Counted from the first letter of the stretch, positions 35,701 to 48,896 are shown. The stretch: 64,000 bases of DNA from Triangularia verruculosa (GCA_033296885.1 MU863932.1:1-64000), one strand, 5' to 3'. Numbers and translations are program-made. Notes: a model not told the origin generated them from the sequence alone.

Positions 35701-35772
35701 CCTCGACTGGGCTCCAAGTACGTAGTACACTTAGCTTTCTCTTCTGCCTCCTCGTTATGAGCTCGCCATCCC
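32702..35772 (+). promoter_or_regulatory. vib-1 upstream region and probable long 5' leader
   Basis: A 3-kb block with many pyrimidine tracts on the + strand (for example 32735-32790, 33010-33050, 34840-34920), typical of fungal promoters and leaders. It contains several short ATG frames (33176, 34653, 35485) that could be uORFs if transcribed, and a CTCA/CACT repeat at about 34037-34084. An in-frame stop lies at 35758, just before the vib-1 ATG. That it forms one long leader is inference. Confidence 0.45.
34037..34084 (+). repeat. CACT/CTCA tetranucleotide repeat
   Basis: About eleven imperfect CACT units in 48 bp. Confidence 0.85.
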
Positions 35773-37308
35773 ATGGCGCACTCGCTTCTTCCCAGCGCTT
35801 ACAGCTGTAGCAGTAGCACATCTAGCCCCTCGGGCATGGCACATGCCCCTCGGCCCACAACATTGCCGCATCCAGGATCACACTTGGGCCCGCGTGACAT
35901 CTACGCAACGGCGACGCCATCTTTTACCCGGCGCCAGCCAGATCACCACTTCATCCCGCGATCTCCCTCCTTCCCTTCACGACGACCTCATCTCTCACCC
36001 ACCAGCAGCCCAGCCACCTACGCCGCTCTCAAGATGGACTCTGGGTTCGGGTCAAAGTCGCAGCAAAACATCCCCCCACTCGGTAGTCTGACAGCACATG
36101 GACACTTGTCGTATGCTGATCAGAACTCGACCCCCATCAAAGTGGATATCAATGGCATTATCGACAAGGGCTTCTTCTTGGCCGACAATGAGTGGACCTG
36201 CTACAGACGCAACTACTTCTCATGTATCTGCTCCTTCTCCCTCTCGCCCATGATTCCGCACGCGGGAATTCAGTTTCAGCCAACGGGGGCCCAGCAGGCT
36301 CATACCGTGTTTGGATTCGCCATGTGTATCTCTGCGGTTGTGGCAGACAACGATAACCACTCTATTGAGCTAGTCCAGCACACTCCCAAGCGAGACAAAG
36401 GCCCCATTGCCAAGCCGGAGAAAGTGAGACTCTCGGCAAAGCCGCAACAGACGGCACATCATCCTCTAGCCCTATATGGCCCAGACGGTAGCCTTGCATC
36501 CTCCAGGCCCTATGATCAAGGTTTCGGGGCGCCTCCGCAGAATTCGGCGCCCACTGAGCACACATTCGAACGCATCCAGTTCAAACAGGCCACGGCCAAT
36601 AACGGCAAGAGGAGGGCGGCCCAGCAATATTATCACCTCATCGTCGAGCTGTGGGCGGATGTCGGACAGCAACAAGGCTCGGATTCGTACATCAAGGTTG
36701 CTCAGAAAAAGTCTGCCAAGATGATCGTTCGTGGACGGTCTCCTGGACACTACCAGCCCGAGAGGAGGGGAAGCACGAGCAGCGGGCCGGGAGGTTCTGG
36801 TGGTGGAAGTGTCGGCGGAGGTTTCCCACCGGGTCTGATGGGCCCTGGTGGTGAATATTCCACTGGTCCATCCATGCTGTCGGGAGGATATCCATCATAT
36901 GACCCTCGTTCGAATCCGTACGCGGGAACCCGACACCATCACGAACTCACCATGGAGCCCATGATTTCAGCAGACGAGGTCAAGGCCATCACCGATACGA
37001 AGGGTTATCAATACTACCCCGCAACGATATACGAGGGAGAACACGATCCCAGACATCACCATGTTGAGCTATTCTCGCATTCGCGTCACGATGCCTCCGA
37101 CAGTGGAACCAATAGCTCCATGAGCACGGGGTTTGATCCGACCAAAGTCAAGCCTGAGATGGAGGGACTTCCGAGCATCTTTTACCCACCACATTCCTAC
37201 TATTCCTCCAACCGCTGCGGACGATTCGACGGCAAGCCGAGCTCCGTCGGGCACTATCCTACCCTTATCCCGCCACCGTCTTCGTCTTCTACAATGAACA
37301 TGACGTGA
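35773..37308 (+). CDS. vib-1: NDT80/PhoG-family transcription factor, VIB-1/XprG type
   Basis: A single exon of 511 aa. Residues 1-115 are Ser/Pro-rich. The NDT80-type DNA-binding domain spans about 121-328: VDINGIIDKGFF, NEWTCYRRNYFSC, GFAMCISAVVADND, ELVQHTPKRDKGPIAKPEKV, TEHTFERIQFKQATANNGKR and VRGRSPGHYQPERR. A Gly-rich stretch (about 332-365) and a low-complexity tail with His clusters follow. Known relatives: Neurospora VIB-1 (heterokaryon incompatibility, protease and cellulase expression) and Aspergillus XprG (nutrient-starvation response, proteases). The sequence after the DNA-binding domain fits VIB-1/XprG better than the meiotic paralogue, in my judgement. The first ATG after an in-frame stop was chosen. 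An unseen upstream exon is possible. Confidence 0.9.
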   Translation: MAHSLLPSAYSCSSSTSSPSGMAHAPRPTTLPHPGSHLGPRDIYATATPSFTRRQPDHHFIPRSPSFPSRRPHLSPTSSPATYAALKMDSGFGSKSQQNIPPLGSLTAHGHLSYADQNSTPIKVDINGIIDKGFFLADNEWTCYRRNYFSCICSFSLSPMIPHAGIQFQPTGAQQAHTVFGFAMCISAVVADNDNHSIELVQHTPKRDKGPIAKPEKVRLSAKPQQTAHHPLALYGPDGSLASSRPYDQGFGAPPQNSAPTEHTFERIQFKQATANNGKRRAAQQYYHLIVELWADVGQQQGSDSYIKVAQKKSAKMIVRGRSPGHYQPERRGSTSSGPGGSGGGSVGGGFPPGLMGPGGEYSTGPSMLSGGYPSYDPRSNPYAGTRHHHELTMEPMISADEVKAITDTKGYQYYPATIYEGEHDPRHHHVELFSHSRHDASDSGTNSSMSTGFDPTKVKPEMEGLPSIFYPPHSYYSSNRCGRFDGKPSSVGHYPTLIPPPSSSSTMNMT

Positions 37309-40300
37309 TGGACGCACCAATTGCTCGCTGAGCAACTTATGTCTACTCTACGTAACGACCAATCTCCTACCAACGGCTTCGAGACGTCATGATCTTGAAC
37401 GAGCCAGCAAGCGATGATTTACTTCTTTGTCTCAAGTTTATGGGGTCTCGTGAACAAATCGAGAGAGAAAAAACAACGAAACGAAAAAAAGAACAGCAAC
37501 AGTTGAGGAAAATGTGGTTGAACCAATGAGAGCCTTTTCTTCCAGCTCTCGGTTTCGGTTTGGGAAAGCACAAAAAAAGTCCCTAGAACTTACAGGGCAT
37601 TGGTGGAACACAGGCGTAATCTCATCAAGACTTGGATTGGCAAACTGGGGACTATGGGGGCATGGAAATTTGACTTTTCTATCTTTGTTGTGCTTGGCAC
37701 TAATGGAGGGGTGATTGCACACGGCGCGGTGGTTTGAGTGGTTTGATGGGCTTACCTGACGCTGACAACAACATACGCCACACACATCACAAGAAGCACA
37801 CACACATGTGGGAAAGGTACGGATACAATACACACATACAAGGAAGGTTGAGAAGGGGCACCAAATGGTTTGGTTTTACTGGGAGGAATTGTCGTCTGAA
37901 TTTCTTTTCTTTAACTTCTTATTGCCTCTCCTGCTTCTCGGCAAGGAAAGTTGTTCAAAAAAGGGATTTAGGTACAAGGATGGGATTGAACAGGTCACAC
38001 TAAGCATGGCATTTGCAAGTTAGGTTTGCAAGGATACCCGGGTGCATCGTCTTTGCTTTCTGCTTTTATTTCATCATTTGCTTTGTCGTAATCTACCCTC
38101 GCGCCACACGTTGCGTTTTGCTTTTCTTTTGGACGTTGCTGTCTTCAACCGTCATCGCGTTGTGTTTGTTCTTGGGAGGCAAGATATCGGCCAGAAAAGG
38201 GTGGGCGTGGGTCTGTGTCGCCAAGCAATAACACCTGGGTCGATCCGGTCGGTTCTAGGCAAAGGGGTGGGGATGAGGAAGCTTGACAGCGTCACGGAAC
38301 AGTACTCTTGTTTCTACCAGGATGGCCAAAGGGGGTCTACGGCGATGGTTTAGGCTCAGGGTGGGCCACCGGGATCTCCAGCGCCTTGTCGGTCGATGGA
38401 TGGAGGGGATTCGGGACCGACAAATGGACGGAGCAGTGCAAGTTGGGAGCGGCCATGACGAACTAGGAACGGGGAATGAGGAAACGGTCGGATGTGCGGA
38501 TGGACACACCATGCAAGGGCTCAGGTCAGATACGCCCCTAAATCCGTTCTAGGTTGTTGGTAGCTCCGGTTTTATCTGGCCTGTGGAGACTGCTGTCTCT
38601 TTGAGGCTCGTCCATTTTCTTTTTTTCTCTCTTGCTTTCTTCTAACATTCAATGTATTCACTTTACCCTGATTCTCTCTGACGAGCCCGTCAAAAAAATA
38701 ACTTTGCCTTGATCGCGCTTCTGGCGGTTCCGTTTTTGTGCACCGATCGCGTCAAAAAATAAAAGCACTCAAACGCAAATAAGATTCTCATGAAGCCTGT
38801 GCAACACGAATACAGGCGGCCAAGAACAACCTAGGACCTAACAAGAACAGGGGGCAATGTACGTTGGTGCGAGGCACAAGACCAACATGACCCCATACTC
38901 CGCACGTAGAGAATTAGTGGCAAGTCCATTTTCTCATTTCAATGTAACACAAGAAAAGAGTTTGGTTGCACAAGGAACTCGACAGTGAAGGATTGCCCCA
39001 GCGTGTTGCTGCGGTTGGTTGGCTGTCAGAGCCAAGCTCGCTCTGTTCCAACCGCCAAAACTTCGACAGACGGTAACACAAGACCGAGAAGAAGCGCCAC
39101 GGCCCTCAAACTTTACCGCCAAACCTCACACAAAACTCTGTCGCGGCTACTGCTCACCTCGGGTTATCCGAATGCGATCCCTGTGTTATTGGGACCGAAA
39201 AATGCTGCACCGTCCAGGGGGTTCAAGCATATCACGCAGCCTCGAATATGCCCTATCATTTCCCGAGAAGTTTGGATCTGACTGACCCATGGTGTTGCCT
39301 TTTGCCAAAGGTGTCTTCTTCTCTCCCGCGTGGTCCTGTGGACAAGATGCGGAAGGACCCGTTTGTCTGATGGTGACTGGGAAAGATGCTGACCGGCGGC
39401 GATATGAAACCCCCAAAAGGGTAATGCCATTTTCACCAAAAAGGCGGGGTACCTTGGGGACTGGGATTGTCTTGCGGGTGTTAGAGATTACGACGTAGCC
39501 TCAGGAATACCTCGAAGTTGTTGGTCGATTGGTGCTTCCTCATTCACCAAGTCCCTCCCGGTTGCTGACCGACCGGATGATCGGGATGGCTTCGAGGCGT
39601 ATCTCATCACATGGATTAGCACCTACTTGCTCGTACTTTCCATTCTCCGTAGTGACGAATCACTGTTTTCTTCCATGTTCAAGTTGGTGGTTACAAAATG
39701 CTGGCAGCTGTTTGCCTGCCTGCCTGAATCCTGTATGGCCCGGCCATCTCTCCGCCGTTTCCCACGGGTGAAGGCAGGAGAAATATCTCCCTTTGGCCAA
39801 AGGCAGGTACTGAGCATGCCTGCCTTAAGTAGCTATATCGTGCCTTCTTAGCTCGCCTGCCATCCTATGGAAAGGTGGGTAAGCTGCAGCAAACAGTGCC
39901 ATCCGTGCACCACCAACTGCAGCGAGCATGTCCAAGACACGACCACTCGTAAAGAGTCAGAAAGAGAAAGGCGCCAGTCTCACAATAACCCGCCATCGAT
40001 ATCATAGCCGGACAGTATGATACTCCTCACCGAGATGTCGACAGCACCCCAGCGACGGACGAACCATGATTCCACAGTATCCGGCCGACCGTCTCAGGTG
40101 GTACAGTGCTGGGTGCTTGGCTGTGTTGTGTCACCGCCTATCCGTTCCCGTCATCTGCCGAGAAGCCCGGCCTGGGGGCTGGTCCACTCTCCTTCCTACC
40201 TCAAGATGACTTGCATAAACGGCAGCGAGTTCAAAGGGCTGGCAGACTCCATTGCCCGTCTCATACAACCTACTCAAGACTTCTCTGCCTCTTTCGCTTC

Positions 40301-42215
40301 CTTATCCGCTAACGAACAACAAGCCAGCAACTCATTTTGCCAATGGCCACACCATCCCGGACACAACCGGCATGCCACCCGCCTTGCACACCGGTCTGCG
40401 GAGCTCTCGTCATCATTGGGTTGCTCCCCAGCGAGAGAGTCTCATTCTACGTCGAGTCACCCCCAAATCACACCCTGCGTCGATGCATCGCTGCAGTCCT
40501 AATGCACCGCCCCGAATTCAATATCGAGAGACCCCGCTGAACCTGCTCGGCCGTGCAAGCAAACCTGTTGATTCGACCGAATCCTCACCACAACACAACG
40601 AACCTAGCCACGAATCTCCAGGCTGCGCAAACCCCCAGGCAGCTAATCATCGAACTGGCAGGGCGAATAAATGCCATCGGCCGGCGCAGCACTACGGTAC
40701 AGGGTGGGTGACAAGTCCGGGACTGGCGGTTTCTGAACCAGACTGCGATTCGCTACTGCGTAGCGCTGGATGAAGAAGGTGAGAGAATGTAAAGAGTGGT
40801 TGATCACTGGAGGTCAAAAGTGGAGGCGCTAGTGGAAGCTATCGCGGCTCTTGGCCTTCAACAGCGTGCCAGAGTATTGGGAACCAGGCGCGTCATGGCA
40901 ATGAATTTGGGGGTCTGTGTTTCCACCGCTGGACGATATGTAGCGCTTCTCCAACTGGGGAGACACCCGCTGGCACCCTCCCTCTTTCGTACGCCCCAAA
41001 CTTGACCCGAGAGGGCGGTAAAAGGGGCTTGGGCATCCCCGCAATGAAAAGCGCCATTGGGAACACAACAGGACGGGCAACGCAGGCCAGCAGTAGCGCA
41101 AGGCCCAGGACCCAGTTGATTAAAGTGTGGGCAGAAAGACGGGAGCACCGAGATCTTGGTTCCAGGATCACTTCATGTAGTTTCCATTTTGATGCTTGTC
41201 TGTCCAGGACCTGAAACTCCGAGCTCTCTCGGCCATCAGCGAAATAGGCAAATAAGAAGGGACGTTGGCAGTTGCCGTGAAGATGAGGCAAATCCGGTCC
41301 CGATCTCCGGCCTATACCACGCGCGGACGCCCTGTTCTCGGGCGCGAACGGAGCAGCAGTCGAGGTTGTCGTGAGGTGCGGCGCAGTTATTCCCGCCATT
41401 CTCCTTGCACTGAGGTGAGGTTGGGCTCGACCAACAACCGACCAACTGTAGGTATTCAAGGCCCAGGGCAAAAAGGCCTGTTGTCTAAATAAGGTTTCGG
41501 GGCTAAGTCGCCTAAAACCATAAGGATCACCGCCATCCTGGGAGGCTGTCTCCACTGTGCCCACTCCAGGGCTTGTATTGTCGCCAAGACACGCTGCTTT
41601 TCGCTCGTCCCGCATTCCAGGTTGGGTGTTCGTTGCACAAACTTTCAAAAGAAAGAGCTGGGTCTGCTGGCATATCTTGCATTCAAAATTACAGAGTACT
41701 ACTACCAAGTGTGAAGGAATGACAGTGTCTATCAATGACATTTGGAGTTGACTCCCGTCCGAAAGACCTCAATATTCAAGATCGGGGTTGAGCGAACTGT
41801 CAGCAGCTCTTGCTTGTATGCTAGGTACTCAGACCGACAACGGCTGTGAGGCAAGCAAACCCAAGGTAGACATCTTTGAGACATTTTGGAAGAAAACTAC
41901 CTTACATAGGCGGTAGGTAGGTGACGGCAGGACAACCGACGCGAAAGTCTCCTGATAATTTACCTGTATCATTTGGGCCTCGTTCTGCCAAGGAAGAACA
42001 GCATCGCAACGCAAAACTCACGCCGTCACGCCGTCACGCTATCACAACTGTGTGTCCGTACAACGCGGCTGCCGTTGCGGCCCGCGTCTGCTTGCTGCGT
42101 CGTCCTTTCAACACTAATCACCTGTCATTATTTCAGATTGGGGTTAAACAGCCTACCAAGTTAACTGAGCGGGTCATTCCGCTGCTGTCAGTTGTTGTCA
42201 TCAGTTGACATGTCC
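37309..42215. other. vib-1 3' flank and gene-poor region
   Basis: About 4.9 kb. The first 1.5 kb are T-rich on the + strand and probably include a long 3' UTR. Further on, no domain is recognised. A 282-codon frame at 40893-41741 (-) starts with ATG but has mixed composition and overlapping frames on other strands, and resembles nothing known; I do not call it a gene. Confidence 0.45.
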
Positions 42216-42234
42216 TTTTTTTTTTTTTTTTTTT
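42216..42234 (+). repeat. Poly-T tract, 19 T
   Basis: An uninterrupted T19 run followed by CCC and further T-rich sequence. Confidence 0.95.
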
Positions 42235-45200
42235 CCCTTTTTGTTCCTTTTATTCCATCATTAAATATCTACTTTACCGTGCCTCACCGGTCCCGGCTCT
42301 CGCCGTGGGTTTTGTAACAGACCCCTGTCGCCATTCTGCGGGTCCCGTCTCGTTTTCGGTCCCGGCTGACCGATTAACAAAACGAGTCACCTCTCGAGAT
42401 TGATGATCGGGCTCTCCGTTATTACTCAGTTGAGTCATTCGCCAAGTATCGCGATCTACCGTCATCGGTGGCTCAGAAGGCTAAGGGGTGGTGTCGGTCT
42501 TTTGTTTCACTTTTCCTGCTTATTCTTTCGCTGGTGGGGTGTGGCTGAAGATAAACTGCTGCTCTCTTTGCTGTAAGCCCACCAACTTTTATGGCAAGGC
42601 CCTTTTTCTTTTTTTTTTTCATTCTCTGAGCGGAAGATGCCGAGAAACCAATCCGCGTGAATATCGTGGTGGTAGCTCTGACAAGCCTCAAAAGATTGGA
42701 GGGGAGGGGGGCAGGGGAGGGGTGTGGTACTATGTACTGCATGATAAACGTGATTTCTGGTGTGGTGGCTGGACAAAGGTGCAAGTTGGTTGATCGACAA
42801 GAGGAAGCGAAAGGATTGGTTCCTGAGCTTGGGGCTCCTTTTTGGGATGAAAAGTGAGAGACAGTGGTGACAGAAAAGGAAGAGAAAAGGTTAGGCTGAC
42901 CGCTTCTTCGGCGGGATATCGCTCATACTTTGGTTAGCATTGGGCGGGATTCACAAGGAGTGTTTAATGGTATCATTGTGAGACGAGTGGGGCTGGTTGG
43001 TTCAAACTCGTACATGAGTACCAAGGATAAAAGATATCGATTAGCTAGGGCCATCGAAACAACTCATAGGGTACCTTGATCACGAAATGAACTTCAGGTT
43101 GGGTGTGTGTATATGCGTGTGTCACACAACAGGCAGAGAAGGCTGAATCCTCATTTCTTTTCGGCGGTGGTGGCGGTAGGGCTGAGATGTAGGCGGCCTG
43201 CTGCTGCTGTTGCATTGCGTTGACGAAGTGACTTATATGTATGTCTGCCGATCGTCAAAAATGACAGGAAAAAAAAGCGAAACGTTTAAGCTCTCGTTTC
43301 TGGTTGGTTGATGAGTTTTATATAACCGTTCATAATGGACTGGGAAGGAAGAAGAAATGGGGGTGGGGATAAAGATAAGGTGGTATTGATTGGCGTTTCG
43401 TTCCCAAGGTCCTTCTTTCGGTTCAGCTTTCATCATCAATAGGAAAGGCGGACGGACCTGTTGGAAATTAATGACAGCCTGCTATTACCATAGTTGAATC
43501 AGCCTTGTGACTGTTTTAGGTTTCGGGAGTTATGCTTAAGAACATTGCGCCTCTTATTCCGGAGGGGGCGGGGAAGGGAAGGGCTTTACTCCGGAGTTTG
43601 TTCCGAAATGCGGCTACCTGAGGGTGGGGGCGGATGCAAAAGAGTGACCTATACACGAGGTAGTTATGTGCGTCTTCACGCGGCCGGAATCATGAGGGGA
43701 AAATGGGAGGTGAACGGGCTTGGGATGAGGTGTTTTTGGAGGAGGTTGGAATATGATGGCGGTGACGTTAGTGGCTAGCAAGTTCAATGGTGGTGGTGGT
43801 AATGGTGGTGTCAAAGTTTCGGTGTGAGGTCCTGCGGGTTTAATTGTTGTCCACTCCTTGTGAAGGAGGTGCGGAATAAGAATATTCTGCCGAGTACCTA
43901 GGTAGGTTGGGTGCTCGATGTCATTGAAACCTTACGATATAAGATAACGATTCTGGGTCCAGTTTTCTCGCTGGTCTCGATGCTGTAGAGTTTGAGATTT
44001 GATGGAGGGAGGGGGGGTGAGGTGGTCGCAATGATGAAAGAGTGCAGTCGTGAATTCCACACTGTTCGGCCATACTGTCTTTCGAGACCATTCCCTTTCT
44101 AGCATCAAAGGTTCCCCAGAGTGGGCACGATGTACCCTCATGTCTCATACATGTATCTTTATTTTTCCAAAACGAAAACTGCAGTGTCTTGTTTTTTGAG
44201 ATTTGGACATGCAAGCCTCAACCTCATGACTGGTTGGCTCGGTGTGGGTAGAGCGAGACATGCATGGAAAATCAGAAGCATGGCAATTGAAGTTGTTTTT
44301 TCTTTCTTCAGCGGTTGACGCACACGTGGAAGGAAATTCAGGGTTTGACATGTTTCAGAGTGAGACTGTTGTTGCTTTTGACAAGCCCATCGGTGAAGGT
44401 ATCGCCAAATTTTGTGGAGACAGCGAGAAAACGGGATGTCTTTTCTTTTGTTCTCGCTATCCATCCCTGATCATGGTCACTGCAACATCGGATCTGATGG
44501 ATGATCCTCTGCCGCCATCAGCAGTGAGCAGATGCCCGTTAATACGAGAAAAGTGAAATCACGACAGTACCATCTCGAGTTCTAATTTGTGCATAAGCTC
44601 GCAGCAGAGATCTCGGATTATAGGTACCCTCTTCCGACGGAATGTCCCCGGCACATTGTTCTGGAGTGATAAATGGGGGAAATGGTGGGGGTCAGGTGAT
44701 GACCAGCACAGTGATCATGGCCATCACATCCTTCAGGCTCATTGTTTGCAAAGGGATGATGCATAATCTTCCACAACTCACCGCTGAAGCTAACCACACC
44801 GGCTTGGCCAATGATTGATGAGTCGAGGTCAGCATCTATCCGGTATTTGCATCTCCAGATCCCTTCAACAGCCGACAGACATCTAGTAGCTATTCCGACA
44901 TATTTCGAGGCATGACGGGTGGTCAGGTCCAAGCAGTCGGGTATCTGCTTATTTCTCGACCGAGATGGTTTCCGGGCCCGGAAGCAGCCACTTCGGAGAG
45001 AACACGCTTGGCCAGTGGCAGTTTGGGTGGCGCTCTTCAGTTTTTGGGAAACCCAGGCTGCTGTGCCGTTGGCACTAAAATGTGATCGATCCCAGGGGTG
45101 GTCAGGGAGTTTGGGTTGGGGGCCTTAGGGCCTTGGCTGCTGCCGGTCATAGTGGCACTGACAGCGGCCAACAAACGTGCGAATAGTGACACAAACCAAC

Positions 45201-46858
45201 CGTTTTGATTGTGTGTGGTGGTGGAGTAAAGGTTTGAGGTCTTGCAAAGGGAAGTCGCAGCTCGTGTATGGCGTAGGGGTGACTTTTGCCCCTGACTAGG
45301 TGTTAAGTTGTATTTACTTCCTGCAGGGGAAGTTGAGTTTGATCGAGTTTTTCTACTTCGCAGTCTAAATGACAGTATGTGATTGATCGAAACTAAACCT
45401 TCCGAGAAGCTGTTGTGTTTTGCGCTGTCCTGTTGTGTACACACACATCTACTAGGATCTTTTATAGGGCAGAATGCAATAAAGGGGCGTTGTTTACATT
45501 ACACTTGTAAGGCTGGTTAACTTTGCAACGGGACCGGTAACACACAAATATTAAGCGCGCTTGTCCTTTTTATAGTATAGTTTGGTGTTACAGTGCCATT
45601 GCGTTTCGTATTTTATGTAAAACTATTTGAACATATGTTGTTTGACCTCGTCTCCCAGGAGGACTGCCAAGTCAAGGGTCTAAAAGGGTTGAGCTTGATA
45701 CCAACCATCACGAAGCAATCTTGGCACTTTGCCACGAAGCGGACTATCTTCAAACCAATACAGTACTCTCGATATTTTGTTGGCAGTCATGAATGAAAAT
45801 GGGAAACCGCAGCTCTTAGCCAGGCCCGCCAGCGCCGCTTCGGGGCACCACTGGACAGTCCAGGGGCAATCGCCAGTCAATCAAGATTTTTTCCAGTCAA
45901 GCATACTGTGGCAAGAACTATACGTGTGTATTTAAGACCAGGTAACAGCGGCGACCTCATCTTGCTAGTAGGTCCTAGACGCCTGTAGGCAAGCATGGAT
46001 GCGGCGCGCGCAATCAGATGAAGGAATATTGGCATCTTTGATAGCATGGGACGTATAGGCATGATGTAGGGGGAAGGAGGCCTCTTATTAGGATCCAAAA
46101 TTATAGCGTCATTTGTCAAAGTAAGATGGATATAGCAGTCCGGGAAGCTCAGCTGCCGCCTACGTAGGTAACTTGGTTGATGCGGTAGATTAGTCGCATC
46201 TAGGTCAATCACCGAGGAGAGTGACACTCTAATGTTCTCCAGCTACAGATCAACATAATTATCGAATAGGGGTTGGTCATGGTGGTGTTGGTGTTGTAAC
46301 TACCTGGTAAGACGATGTTGTTGGTGATGGCAGCTACCTAGCCACGGATGGGGTCTTGTGTCACAAACATGCCCTACCAGCATGATAACCTTTGGAAATA
46401 ATCGGTGATAACTTAGGTAGGTACAGTTGGCTCAGCATGTTATATCGCCTTGGATGCGTTGCTTCTGGATCACATCATGAAACTGCCCCTGGACTATCAC
46501 CTTTCAGCTCCTTGAGCCTAGCCTGCTGCTTCTGTGGTGTAGGGGAATGGGTAAAGAGAAAGCAGAAATCTGTCAGCTTTTGTGGGACCTCTGGCCCTGA
46601 GTGGGTCAGCCACTTGGTGGATGCTCTTGGCCCACCTTTTGTTCGTGGGATATTTGTTGGTTTTGGTGGTTTTTGCTCTGCTTTAATAGCTTCTTCATAT
46701 ATTCATCAGTTTTCCACCCATTTTCCTGTTGCCTTCGCCCGACAGCTTTGGACTTTGGGCTTTGAAAGGCTCAAACTAATCGTACTGAACAAGCCCAACT
46801 GCGAGTCCTTACTCTACTGTTGGATAGCTAGCTAGACGCTAGTCAATGCGACCTGAAA
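42235..46858. other. Gene-poor region, no recognisable gene
   Basis: About 4.6 kb with simple-sequence patches (GCGGTGGTGG-type near 43165, GGT repeats near 43785) and palindromic CTACCTAGGTAG-like motifs at 43894, 46334 and 46411. Short frames only; the longest (46392-46835 +, 147 codons) has no motif. Confidence 0.45.
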
Positions 46859-48480
46859 AGAAGTAGAGTCCCTTGATGAAGAATTATCGTGGTTATTTAT
46901 GGCTCTGTTTGAGCAATCACCTTTCTCTTGTCAGTTTTTGGGCATCTTCGCACGTCGTCGAAGAGAAACTACAGACTGCGAGTCAAGCCAACTACCCTCA
47001 AATAAAGTCCAAACACATCGAAGGAAAACTTATAGGCCGATATATTTGTCCAACAGTCCTAATAAGCTCATTGACAGAGCCGTGTCTTGCCTTTTCGTAC
47101 CTATTGGCTATCTTTGATGCCGACTTTATGTGTCACAATCTCCCTTTTATGCCCCCAGCGTGCCTCGTAAGGGATATTGTGCTCATCAAAGTAAGGCTGG
47201 CAACCCACCATACCAATTTCCCCAAAAGAACATTACCTACAGACGCTTCATAAGGAATAAAAAATAGCTAAATACCTAACTGCATGACACTCGGAGGTTC
47301 CATGCAGAAGATTATCATCCTTGAAGATTGAAGCCATCCCCAAGGCTATCTCAGAGACGTCCATTGCTACCCTCGCCTCCACCGATTTATAGAACATGCA
47401 GAGAATCCTATCCGTAACATCGCCTTATTAATTTGAGAATTGATTTCTGGTATCTTCTGGCATCCTCATGAGAACTATTACCAGCTTCACGCCGATTCAG
47501 ACTTAATCACGCCAGATCTCAGGGCACCACAGAAGCCTAAACACCATTGTTACTTGAAGCTAATAGATAGTAAGTATCGTAGTGTGAGATATCGTTGCTC
47601 GAGAAGAAATGCCAACATGTTTCCGCTGCAACGATAGGGCTGACGGGACTGGCTTCGTCAACCTTCTTGATAATTCTAGCAACAGATGGTTATGGCGGCA
47701 GCACGAGGGGCACTCTGGTTTATCTTCCCAGTCAATAGGAGGTCACAGATTCACACTAAAGTCCACATTACACAGAAGCAAGGCATCAAAAATGTATTCA
47801 CGTGCTTTCAATTACGATAGGAGCTTCCTCGTCGGACCATCAGAACAAATGCCTACGGAGAGAGCCCAGTAAAGAGACGCTGAAAACAAGGACTATATGC
47901 TAAAGTAAGCAGGGCAACACACGGCATATCGAGAAACTTTGCATTCAGACTTCTGATCTTCTGGGCCTTAAAACAATGTGTAATGTTCTCCGAAGATAGT
48001 TCACCAACCTCGGTGCCAATCAGTAGATCCCAGTTGACATTCAGTAGGCTTCAAATCACTGCTTGAGGCATTCACACTATTCTCGGTTTATTAGAAATCT
48101 CATTATAAGTGATCGGCCATTTTAATTATGGTTTGAACGAGTGTCCAGAACATACACTGAAGTGCCTACAACTACCTATCTACTTAGGTATGTTTATGGA
48201 CATACATGGACTAAAATGACAAACCCTCACTGGAAGCGTGGATTTGACGTATTTACCGACGACCTTCCTCTACGTGCGGATGTAACATTTCAGTATTGTC
48301 AGGGTGGAGTTGCTGTCTTAAGCTTGTATGTCCAAATGCTGATTCTAAGCTACGCCGGGCTGGTTTTTGCTGAACTACTGCGGAAGCTGTCAGCCCATTA
48401 GATATCATGGCACCGTATAGTTTGCATAAGACAAATAAGTGAACACTAGGACAATACTCAATCAATCTCATGGAAACCGG
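46859..48480. other. AT-richer stretch with possible traces of a decayed minus-strand gene
   Basis: The composition drifts toward A/T and frames are short. On the minus strand several protein-like segments without stops occur one after another: about 47240-47110 (containing YFDEHNIPYEARWGHKRE), 47740-47540 (containing DWEDKPECPSC) and 48060-47875 (containing DLLIGTEVGELSSENITHC). They lie in different frames, separated by stops. This would fit an old, mutated gene, but I cannot name its family and the segments may be chance. Confidence 0.25.
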
Positions 48481-48554
48481 ATGTTTGCGTGACAGCGTGT
48501 GGTTGGGCCATCATAGATAGGCTCTGAGTTAGCGCTGGCCATCAACAACAACAA

Positions 48555-48643
48555 GGTCCGCTGGCGTAATGGCAGCGCGTCTGACTACGATTCCGCAAGA
48601 TCAAGTAATCAGGAGGTTCCAGGTTCGACCCCTGGGCGGATCA
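48555..48643 (+). tRNA. tRNA-Arg (ACG) with intron of about 17 nt
   Basis: Acceptor GGTCCGC pairs with GCGGATC, with discriminator A. The T arm is CCAGG-TTCGACC-CCTGG. The anticodon arm is TCTGA-CTACGAA-TCAGG after removal of about 17 nt following position 37, giving anticodon ACG (read as ICG). The intron shows little obvious pairing to the anticodon, so its exact ends are less certain than for tRNA-Phe. Confidence 0.92.
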
Positions 48644-48674
48644 TCTAAATCTTCTTAGATTAACGACTTTCATC

Positions 48675-48679
48675 TTTTT
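48675..48679 (+). terminator. Pol III terminator of tRNA-Arg
   Basis: A T5 run 32 nt past the tRNA, after a small AATCT...AGATT inverted repeat. Confidence 0.6.
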
Positions 48680-48882
48680 GGCAGATTTTTGTGGTGGTGG
48701 AGCCTGGGTAGGGTTCAGGGGTTTACCCCTGAATGGCGTCCGCAAAACTTTTGCAGATCATCTTCATTGTTAATGAAATAAGAATCATTGATCACATTCA
48801 TAACGTGATCAATTCTCTTAGGAGCCCAGAGCAGCAGGTCGGCACTCCCTTCAAGTCACCCCAGACGGGGAAGCGTAACCAC

Positions 48883-48887
48883 AAAAA
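48883..48887 (-). terminator. Pol III terminator of the 5S-like gene
   Basis: The minus strand reads TTTTT about 10 nt past the 3' end; a TTTT occurs already at the end. Confidence 0.55.
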
Positions 48888-48896
48888 CGAAACAAA

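Noticed and set aside
21176..35772. Hidden biosynthetic cluster or mobile island in the gene-poor stretch
   Set aside because: No transposase, integrase, synthase, transporter or helicase motif was visible in any frame.
40893..41741. 282-codon minus-strand frame
   Set aside because: Long enough to consider, but composition shifts along it, no motif, and other-strand frames overlap it fully.
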